DNA from: Pleurotus ostreatus/Saccharomyces cerevisiae fusant
Taxonomy: Eukaryota; Opisthokonta
Direction of reading: 5' to 3'
Assembly (NCBI GenBank): GCA_024196135.1
Contig: JAMQCK010000202.1
Coordinates: 1 to 39,177, forward strand
DNA length: 39,177 nt
Below are positions 32,966 to 39,177 of the stretch, piece after piece (the first letter of the stretch is position 1; each line of letters begins with the position of its first letter). Under the pieces are notes generated by a model. That model searched no databases and was not told the origin of the DNA. It worked only from the letters and a program-made list of their open reading frames with translations. The translations under genes and the position numbers were made by a program.

Positions 32966-34483
32966 TCAGAGCGGCTTAAGATCAGCCACTCTACCCCAGA
33001 ACCGTGGAAACAGCTCCTGCGCGCGAATATTGATGAGGTCGAGGTAATATCTGCCTTCGGCCGAGTGTGCATCTAGGAACACACGTCCTTCTTCAAACTT
33101 GTCAGCAAGCATCTTCTGGCGCGGCGTCGAGACATTTCTTCTGCGCGTCGGTTGGTTTCGCACGTTGACCCCGGGCGGATGATATTCCCGCGCGTCCAAG
33201 GGCTTCACGGCGTCCTTGTCAATATTCGCTCGCTCAATTTCCCTGTACGTGTACTTGTTCCCGAGTCCAAGAACACTGCCAATGACGTCCTCCTCAACAC
33301 CACTGGCAAAGAAGTGGGCCGCTTGCTCCTCGAGTTGCTGAGAATGCTTAACGCTTGCCAAAAAGCCGTTGTCATCGGGTTTGATTTCGACGAGCAACGT
33401 GACCTGTGACCACAGATAGGGAACCTGGTCCTTCGCAGTATCGAGGAAGACAGCCATGTCATAGCAGATCCGTCGGAGAAGAGAGAATATATCCTCTTTT
33501 GCCTCGCTGAGGTCGAAGACGTGCGTGACCTGAGAGAAATCGGGTATACGCAACGATCCAGTACGGCTCTTGATTTCCTGCGCAGCGCTCTGTGCAGGTG
33601 TGGCAGCAGCGTTGTTGGCAGGAGCGTCGTTGGCAGGAGCGTCGTTGGCAGGAGCGTCGTTTGCAGCAGCGTTGTTGGCAGCAGTGTTATTGACACTGTA
33701 AGTTTGCTCTTGTGCGGCATGAGAGTTCGAGGTAGACTCGCCAACACGATCGGTGTCATCCTCGTCTGCCTTGTCGTTCTCGTCGTCTTCGTCTTCTTCA
33801 GAATCTTCACCGGAATCAAGCTCGCCGCCGATCATATCATCCATGTCATCCTCGTCCCCTGTGGATGCAACGGGCAGCTGAGGGCAGATGGTGCTGATGA
33901 CGATCTTCCTGCCAAATTCGAAGACCTCGGAGTCGGTGAGATGCTCTTGCGCAAGGAGTGTCCACGTGGCGTAGTGAGGCGCTTCTCTACGTGAAAGCTG
34001 CGCGTACATGATTGAGGCCAGCATCTGAAAGAAGAAGAACTGGCTAGCATCCAGATTTCTCGCGGCTCGCTTGCGTAACCAAGTAGGAATCGCGCCGTAG
34101 AATTGGGCGGGTGTTATAGGTAGGGGTAACGCAACAGCTTTAGCTGGAAGACTGGTCGAGGGGAGGACCGTGGATGTGCTTTCCTCCACAACATGTCCCG
34201 CGCGCGCGTTCGGAGTGCCGATCGGGTTCACGACATCCGGGTCTTGATGCTGTGAGTCTGTAACCATAGAGGAGTGATCATCCTTTCTCTGTTGCGAGCC
34301 CTGCTGGTTTTGACAGGTTGTCTTTGGCGACGTTGCCACCACCAGGCGACCAGCAGAGTTCGGCAGCACTGCGGTGTCGAGTAAGGCAAATCGGCCTTGA
34401 GGAGGAGGTGATGGTGAAGGGGAGCATAGCTTTCGCTTCTTGCTAGGAGGCTTCGATTGATGTCGTGAAGGTGAGCGGCCCAT
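32966..34483 (-). CDS. Unknown 505-residue protein, possible PD-(D/E)XK nuclease fold
   Basis: This is a single uninterrupted frame, unusual in this intron-rich window. The start at 34483 (MGRSPSRHQSKPPSKKRKL) is chosen because it gives a compact basic N-terminus with a nuclear-localisation-like SKKRKL; an in-frame ATG at 34645 is the alternative. A helical part (ASQFFFFQMLASIMYAQLS) is followed by a strongly acidic stretch, a short A-N-D-P repeat, and a C-terminal domain with IPDFSQV (P314-D315), LLVEIKP (E366, K368) and QQLEEQAAHFF. The order PD...ExK...Q is that of PD-(D/E)XK nucleases, though the 51-residue spacing is long. I do not recognise the family. It is divergent from copy C with 210 bp between. 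Confidence 0.65.
   Translation of the reverse strand: MGRSPSRHQSKPPSKKRKLCSPSPSPPPQGRFALLDTAVLPNSAGRLVVATSPKTTCQNQQGSQQRKDDHSSMVTDSQHQDPDVVNPIGTPNARAGHVVEESTSTVLPSTSLPAKAVALPLPITPAQFYGAIPTWLRKRAARNLDASQFFFFQMLASIMYAQLSRREAPHYATWTLLAQEHLTDSEVFEFGRKIVISTICPQLPVASTGDEDDMDDMIGGELDSGEDSEEDEDDENDKADEDDTDRVGESTSNSHAAQEQTYSVNNTAANNAAANDAPANDAPANDAPANNAAATPAQSAAQEIKSRTGSLRIPDFSQVTHVFDLSEAKEDIFSLLRRICYDMAVFLDTAKDQVPYLWSQVTLLVEIKPDDNGFLASVKHSQQLEEQAAHFFASGVEEDVIGSVLGLGNKYTYREIERANIDKDAVKPLDAREYHPPGVNVRNQPTRRRNVSTPRQKMLADKFEEGRVFLDAHSAEGRYYLDLINIRAQELFPRFWGRVADLKPL
33608..33666. repeat. 15 bp in-frame minisatellite in the unknown gene
   Basis: The unit tggcaggagcgtcgt occurs three times in tandem, flanked by decayed copies in which gcaggagcg becomes gcagcagcg. 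On the coding (minus) strand it encodes repeated N-D-A-P-A and N-N-A-A-A units inside a disordered linker, so repeat-number changes keep the frame. Confidence 0.8.
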
Positions 34484-34693
34484 GATGGTGGGACTAGACA
34501 AGCATGGTGGCAGCGTTAGGCGAACATAGGCGAGATGATGCCGATCAGTCACGTGAGCGGCACGAGGGCCCGCTTGACGCGTCACATTTGATGGCATCGC
34601 TTGTAATTTGCAAATATCCACAACCGCGCTTGGTTTCAACCACAACCTTCATCGAGCTCGCCCCACCTGTTCGCAATCAATCCACTGTTCACA
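34484..34693. promoter_or_regulatory. Divergent promoter of the unknown gene and copy C
   Basis: The two start codons face away from each other 210 bp apart. The 40 bp at 34630-34669 resembles 36622-36661 upstream of copy E, so part of this promoter was duplicated with the family. Confidence 0.45.
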
Positions 34694-35340
34694 ATGTCGA
34701 TCGCTCTGGAGAATCGGATGCAAGCCCTCTCGATATGCGAAAGGCCGTCGAAGCTGACGTCCGAGTCGCTGACGTCCGAGTCCACGACGAAGAAGAAAGC
34801 CCGACGCTCACGCCCCAAGTTTCACAAGGTGCGTGTACCGGCACAGCGACACATGACTTGAACTAACCTGCCTCGAAGCGTCTTCATCCCTCTCATGCCG
34901 ACATCCCATTTGTCCCGGAAGAGCGGGGTCGATCGAGCAGCCGCTACTGGCACTTCGGGTGGCCAGTATCGGATACCTTCGTCAACAATATCATCGACTT
35001 ATATGCTCCCGGCTACCTCGACAAAGATCGCCCGTCATACGTTCGATACGGGCGATTTCTGACTATCGCCGAGAAAATGTCGCAAACCACCATCCGGCTT
35101 GTTCTGGTCGAACCAGACGCCTACACCCCCCTTGCACAGTATCAGAGTGCATTTGCGCAAGATGGAGAGAAGGCAGTGACGTTCTGCATGGTGGTCTCTG
35201 ACGCGCGCAAGAGTCTCTTCACTCAGCGTCCCACCAAGGAGCAGATGGCTAGGCTCATCTCCTTCTTTGGCGCGGAACCGCAGTGGAAAATGGACGCGAG
35301 GGACAAGAGTGTGTTTTACAAATACGGTCACGATGATTGA
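34694..35340 (+). CDS. HFGWP/DAREK family protein, copy C (unknown function)
   Basis: Two exons (34694-34828 and 34879-35340) encode 198 residues. Exon 1 ends in ARRSRPKFHK; the intron is 50 nt and phase 0. Exon 2 holds RLHPSHADIPFVPEER, SRYWHFGWPVSD, YAPGYLDKDR, RLVLVEPDAY, VTFCMVVSD, QRPTKEQMARL, FFGAEPQWKMDARDK and a final YGHDD. The body is more diverged from A and B than those are from each other, and shares the EER variant and the VSD form with copy E. A 15 bp tandem duplication in exon 1 (34754-34768 and 34769-34783) repeats L-T-S-E-S. The frame is intact. Confidence 0.8.
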
Positions 35341-35806
35341 TTCGCCACTCGATGTATTTTGTACGCTCGCTCAGCGCTTAGCGCTTTATGACGCCCAGTA
35401 GGGATAGACGATACCAAGTAGTAATGTATGGATGGATGGTTCATCGGAAGACCGAGATCCTCTTCAGCGCTGAGTATGTCGCGAATTACGAAAGATCAAG
35501 GTAACGCTTGCACACCTGTGGCGCGGCGCCTCAATGATCAATGCGCGAGGGCCAAAAAGCGATAGTCACCAGTACACAGCGTGTACAGTGCGCGGCGCCT
35601 ATCGTAAGGACCCGCCATGTGGCATACGGGAAGACGCGTGATGTGACGCGTCGCGATCTTGCCACCCACGCTCATCCAACTCCAATCGGACGGGCTTCAT
35701 CTCGCTCTCTCGCGTGCGCACATAATTTTGACTCTGAAAGTCGACCCCTCGACAATCTTTTCAACGGATTACTAGCTCAATTATCTTCTCTAGCCACCGG
35801 CTCGCC
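35341..35806. other. Intergenic region upstream of pseudogene copy D
   Basis: This 466 bp spans from copy C to copy D. No gene, repeat or transposon remnant is supported. Confidence 0.4.
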
Positions 35807-36443
35807 ATGGCTGGCACTGAGGACAAGGGTGTTCAAACTCTTCCTATGCCTGAAGCTCCCAGAAAACCAAAGCATAGGGCCCGGAAGTCGGCACAGAGAA
35901 AAGTGGAACGTCCGGGACGACCCAAATTCCACAAGGTGCGTCGCACATTCGTTCGTGCCGATGTATCCTCACCCGCGCTCACAGCGTCTGCACCCAGCCC
36001 ACGCCGACATCCCATTTGTTCCCGAAGCCCACGACACCGACACCACCAAGTAATGGCACCTTGGCTGGCCTGTGTCTGACATGCTCGTCGGCAGCATCCT
36101 CAAGAAATACATACCAAAAACTCTCGCAGAAGAACGACCTCCCCCCGAAGCAAAATACGCGTCCTTCATGCACATTACCTCGCATATCTGTCACTGTGAC
36201 ACGCTGCGTCTCGTTCTTGTCCAACCTGACGACTCGGCACCGTGGCAGAGCCCGTTGGCGGAAGACGGTGAGCGAGGCGTGACCTTCTGCATCTTTGTGT
36301 CCGACTGCAGCAAGTACTACTTCACGAAGCGCCCCACGAAGGAGCAGAAGGGGCATATGGTTAGCTTCTTTGGCGCCGAGCCTAGATGGATGATAGACGC
36401 GAGGGAAAAGAACAAGTGATACACTTATGGGCATACCAGATGA
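35807..36443 (+). pseudogene. HFGWP/DAREK family copy D, broken by two nonsense codons
   Basis: The two-exon layout is preserved (35807-35935, intron 35936-35984, then 35985 to an ancestral stop at 36441-36443). Exon 1 ends in RPGRPKFHK with the usual gtgcg donor, and exon 2 starts RLHPAHADIPFVPEAH. At 36051-36053 the conserved Tyr/Phe before WHFGWP is TAA. At 36417-36419 the position of the conserved Trp after DAREK is TGA. The sequence between is open and family-like (LRLVLVQPDD, FCIFVSDCSKYYFTKRPTKEQ, AEPRWMIDAREK), so decay is recent or the 3' part is still used. A product from the normal start would have only 65 residues. Confidence 0.8.
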
Positions 36444-36691
36444 TGTGGCAGTGAAGTCGGAAACAATTCACATGTTTGCAGGTACTGAAGGATAGCTCGT
36501 TGAGCCTCTATGAGTACACATTGCGCGCTTGCGCTTGCTATCATCAATGCTACCACTGATAAGTACCTCGGACGTCGGTACCGATGATGGCCTCGTGCCA
36601 TTTGCAATTGACGCGCCTCCGTTGATCTCAACCATAACCGTCATCGTCCTCGCCACATCTGCGCTTGTCATTTGATCAAAAATACATTTCG

Positions 36692-37041
36692 ATGCCGGTC
36701 GTTCGGAAGATTGAGAAGAATAAGACACCAATACAGGGATACTCATCGGTGGGGACAGCGGAATCACAGTCCACGAAGGAAGCTCGCCGTCCTCGCCCAA
36801 AGTATCACAAGGTGCGTGCATCCACCGAGCACTACATCCTCCTCTCAAACTGCTCACAAAGCGCCTGCACTGCTCTCATGCCGATATCCCATTTGTACCA
36901 GAAGAACGGGATAAGACTCCTCACCGCTTCTGGCACTTCGGGTGGCCGGTCTCGGACGCCTTCGCCAACAACATTATCGACACATATATCCCCGGATTCC
37001 TGGATAACAACCCCCCTCTGCCCGTTAAATACGCACGCTTC
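36692..37041 (+). pseudogene. HFGWP/DAREK family copy E, truncated by a LINE insertion
   Basis: Exon 1 (36692-36811, 40 codons) ends in RRPRPKYHK, followed by a 50 nt phase-0 intron (36812-36861). Exon 2 reads RLHCSHADIPFVPEER, HRFWHFGWPVSD, YIPGFLDNN and KYARF, then homology to the other copies stops at 37041. The frame continues into LINE 5' sequence and ends at a TAA at 37141-37143. About two thirds of the body, including the VSD, KRPTKEQM and DAREK blocks, is missing. Any remainder would lie beyond the right edge, after the element. Confidence 0.82.
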
Positions 37042-37171
37042 GGTCCTGGACGGCCATCATCCACACAAGCACCGGCGACCTCAGCAAGAAGACGCGCCTG
37101 CGGGCCCGTCGCACTCACTTTCCCCCTCTCTTCTCTTCTCTAAAAAACTCTGCTTATATTACTACACCTTA

Positions 37172-38875
37172 ATGGCCCAACCGGAGGGTCTCGAGGGCGC
37201 GCCAACCGGCCTCGCAGCCTTCGGTTTCGGAGGAACGACTCCGCTGAACAAGGACGAACAAAAGGCCCTTGCCACCCTAGAGGAACATGCAAAGGCTTCA
37301 ACGTCGAGAAAGGAGACTATCAACCCCAACTCACCTCAGAGTTTGGCTTCGCTGATCAGAAACTTAAAGGCCCCAGTGGCAGGATCGAAAGGCATCACCT
37401 GCAAGGTGATGCTCGAAAGCATCGCGCAGCTGGTGCAGCGTCTACGACCACCTGCCCCGAAGAAAGGACCGATGACGGACGCAGCCGTGCAGGCAGCGGA
37501 GGAAGGGGAGGAACGGCTCGACGAGCAGGGAGACCCGGTGTCGTCGCCTAACTCGCCTAACGCGCCTCAACGAACTGAGCTGACCGCCCCATCCCGCAGC
37601 GAAGTTGAAGGAATCATAGCGGACGCGATGGCCCCCCTCGTACAGCAGATGGAGCAAGTCGCAACGTCGATCGAAAACATGACTAAGAGCTACAAGGACG
37701 CCCTCACCCGTCCCCCACCTCCGCCCCCCGCCCACCTGCCGTCCTCGACCCTCGACCCCAGGGCCATGGCACGCATCAAGCTACAAGCCCGCCAATTTGT
37801 TGCCTGCTACCCACTCGACGGCGACATGCGGGGCATGAGCACGGAGGCGATAGTCGAGAAGGCGAACAAGGCTGTCAACATCACCATCGACGACCTTGTT
37901 CGACAGAAGGCGACTGACCATCCGGACGAACTGCGCAAGAGCTGCCTCTTCATGGCCGCCACGCACACCAGGCCGGGGATGGTCCTCCTGGAGATGAACA
38001 GCCCGGAAGCGCGGGAGTGGCTCTTCGCCGACGCCGACCTCGAAACCCTCCACCTCTGGATGCACAACTTCGGACACGACATCGAACCAAAGTGCCCTAC
38101 ATACACGAACATAGCCTTCAACGTGCCCATCACCCACGACCCCGAGACAGACCTCCGCGAGATTGAAGTCGCCAACCAACTCGAACCGGGCTCGGCAGTC
38201 GGCACATTCTGGATCAAGCACCCCTCGCGTCGACGGACGGGCCAGTCCAACGCCCACCTCCTCATCGACTTCAAGACCCCTGACGCCGCAAATCGGGCAG
38301 TCGTCAATGGACTCATAATACGGGGCAAGAAGGTCGAGGTCCAAAGGAGGAAGCGGGAGCCCCCTCGCTGCAGAAAGTGCTCCAAATACGGCCACTACCA
38401 CGCCTCCTGCCGGGAACTAGTCGACGCGATCTGCGGCACCTGCGGAGGAACGCACGAGACGCCATCCTGCACCTCAGCGAAGCGCCACTGCGTGAACTGC
38501 CAAGCCGACGGCCATGCGAGCTGGGATCGGGCGTGCCCGATCTTCCAACAGAGATGTCTCGACTACGACTATCGCTTCCCCGAGAATGCGATGCCGTTCT
38601 TCGTGACGGACGAGGAATGGACTCACGCCACAACTCCGCCCTCTGTAAAGCCGGGTCCAGCCTTTAGCGACGGCGCGAAGGTCCAGACGCGCGGAAGGAG
38701 GAGAGGACCCCAGAAGGACACCACCGGAGGAAGAGGATCCCAGGACCGGGGGCAGGACCGCTTTCGGTCAAGGTCTAAGTCGAGCTCGCACCCTTTCCTC
38801 CCTCCACCTCCTCATTTGTTCAACTCCCCCCATCCCTCGCTCCACAACCAAGGCTCCCCTCCCCCCACGTACTAG
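37172..38875 (+). CDS. LINE ORF1, gag-like nucleic-acid-binding protein
   Basis: The frame encodes 567 residues from MAQPEGLEGAP. A helical N-terminal half with a proline run (about residue 185) precedes a central RRM-like region, then three zinc knuckles: C400-x2-C-x4-H-x4-C413, C421-x2-C-x3-H-x4-C433 and C440-x2-C-x4-H-x6-C455. The tail is Arg/Ser/Pro-rich. ORF1 proteins of this class coat the element RNA to form the transposition particle. The frame is open upstream to 36665 through copy E, but those codons belong to copy E and leader DNA, so the start at the first ATG of the element is preferred. ORF2 begins 6 nt after the ORF1 stop. Confidence 0.88.
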   Translation: MAQPEGLEGAPTGLAAFGFGGTTPLNKDEQKALATLEEHAKASTSRKETINPNSPQSLASLIRNLKAPVAGSKGITCKVMLESIAQLVQRLRPPAPKKGPMTDAAVQAAEEGEERLDEQGDPVSSPNSPNAPQRTELTAPSRSEVEGIIADAMAPLVQQMEQVATSIENMTKSYKDALTRPPPPPPAHLPSSTLDPRAMARIKLQARQFVACYPLDGDMRGMSTEAIVEKANKAVNITIDDLVRQKATDHPDELRKSCLFMAATHTRPGMVLLEMNSPEAREWLFADADLETLHLWMHNFGHDIEPKCPTYTNIAFNVPITHDPETDLREIEVANQLEPGSAVGTFWIKHPSRRRTGQSNAHLLIDFKTPDAANRAVVNGLIIRGKKVEVQRRKREPPRCRKCSKYGHYHASCRELVDAICGTCGGTHETPSCTSAKRHCVNCQADGHASWDRACPIFQQRCLDYDYRFPENAMPFFVTDEEWTHATTPPSVKPGPAFSDGAKVQTRGRRRGPQKDTTGGRGSQDRGQDRFRSRSKSSSHPFLPPPPHLFNSPHPSLHNQGSPPPTY

Positions 38876-38881
38876 ACTACC

Positions 38882-39177
38882 ATGACCATTACAATCCCCC
38901 ACCTCCGCATATGGCAACAAAACCTCAACAAATCTCGCACCGCTGCATATAACATGGCTAACCTACCCCTGCACCAGGACTGGGATATAATCTGCATACA
39001 AGAACAATACACTAATGGATTCGACGCCATCGTCACCAACCGCAAATGGACGCCAGTATACCCGGACCTCTGGAGTCGCGACAAGAAGGCCTCCCGCTCG
39101 CTCATCCTCGTCAACGCCGCCATCGACACCAACACCTGGCGACCCGTCACCGTCCCGGGCACGAGCGACATAACCGC
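38882..39177 (+). CDS. LINE ORF2, APE-type endonuclease start (partial)
   Basis: The 98 visible codons begin MTITIPHLRIWQQNLNKS and continue to WDIICIQEQY, giving the conserved N (QNLNKS) and catalytic E (CIQE) of apurinic-like LINE endonucleases. The endonuclease nicks the target, and the downstream reverse transcriptase, outside the window, primes on the nick. The 6 nt spacing from ORF1 suggests termination-reinitiation for ORF2 translation. The frame is open to the window edge. Confidence 0.85.
   Translation, partial: MTITIPHLRIWQQNLNKSRTAAYNMANLPLHQDWDIICIQEQYTNGFDAIVTNRKWTPVYPDLWSRDKKASRSLILVNAAIDTNTWRPVTVPGTSDIT

Larger units (their letters stand above)
37042..39177 (+). mobile_element. 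Non-LTR retrotransposon (LINE, APE-endonuclease class), 5' part
   Basis: The element starts where family homology is lost inside copy E, with a GC-rich then pyrimidine-rich leader of about 130 nt, and carries ORF1 and the first 98 codons of ORF2 before the window ends. The pair (gag-like ORF1 with CCHC knuckles, then an ORF2 opening with an exonuclease/endonuclease/phosphatase domain) is that of APE-type LINEs. Among fungi the Tad1-like clade is most likely, but clade assignment needs the reverse transcriptase. ORF1 is fully open and the 5' leader is present, so this is not a 5'-truncated fossil. The 3' end and target-site duplication are outside the window. Confidence 0.88.

Noticed and set aside
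20547..37041. Whether the HFGWP/DAREK copies are parts of a transposon
   Set aside because: Each copy has its own spliced two-exon gene structure on either strand, with no terminal repeats, target duplications or transposition domains visible; ordinary gene duplication fits better.
36665..37171. Upstream in-frame extension of LINE ORF1 through copy E
   Set aside because: The reading is open by chance across copy E and the element's leader; copy E exon 1 shares the frame but its spliced exon 2 does not.
1..39177. CRISPR arrays, bacterial operons, ribosomal RNA genes
   Set aside because: The window is eukaryotic and intron-rich; no regularly spaced repeats or rRNA-like segments were seen.

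Overview
This window is nuclear DNA of a filamentous basidiomycete, most likely a wood-decay type Agaricomycete (inference). The genes are dense, GC-rich and cut by many 46-68 nt GT...AG introns. F-box-like paralogs of the kind expanded in mushrooms are present, and so is an RNA-silencing RNA-dependent RNA polymerase. Exon structures below were built by hand by joining reading frames across splice sites and checking phase; every multi-exon gene closes in frame. No species is claimed.

Left part (1-14.2 kb): about 2.5 kb with no gene I can support, then conserved housekeeping genes. On the minus strand is a nine-exon eIF4E-binding protein of the 4E-T type. It is divergent from a small three-exon LYR-motif mitochondrial protein, which is followed by a six-exon RNA-dependent RNA polymerase with a DLDGD active site. 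SmD2 (minus, with a GC-AG intron) and the ribosome-biogenesis factor NOP7/pescadillo (plus) share a 115 bp promoter. A tRNA-Pro(AGG) with a 13 nt intron follows.

Middle part (14.6-31.6 kb): the ISWI-partner subunit ITC1 (minus, 11 exons), the nucleoporin Nup35/Nup53 (plus), an ammonium transporter of the Mep1/Mep3 type (minus, 12 exons), tyrosyl-DNA phosphodiesterase TDP1 with two N-terminal ubiquitin-interacting-like motifs (plus, 10 exons), and two tandem F-box-like paralogs (plus).

Scattered through the right half is the most novel content: a six-member family of roughly 200-residue proteins I do not recognise, called here the HFGWP/DAREK family after two conserved motifs. All members have two exons joined by a phase-0 intron after a basic ...K codon. 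Copies A and F lie on the minus strand (20.5-22.3 kb); B, C, D and E lie on the plus strand (31.9-37.0 kb). A, B, C and F are open. D carries two nonsense codons at conserved aromatic positions. E is cut by a LINE retrotransposon that runs off the right edge with ORF1 (three CCHC knuckles) and the start of ORF2 (APE-type endonuclease). Beside copy C is a 505-residue unknown protein with a possible PD-(D/E)XK nuclease signature and an in-frame minisatellite. The region looks like an accessory zone undergoing birth-and-death duplication between stable core genes.
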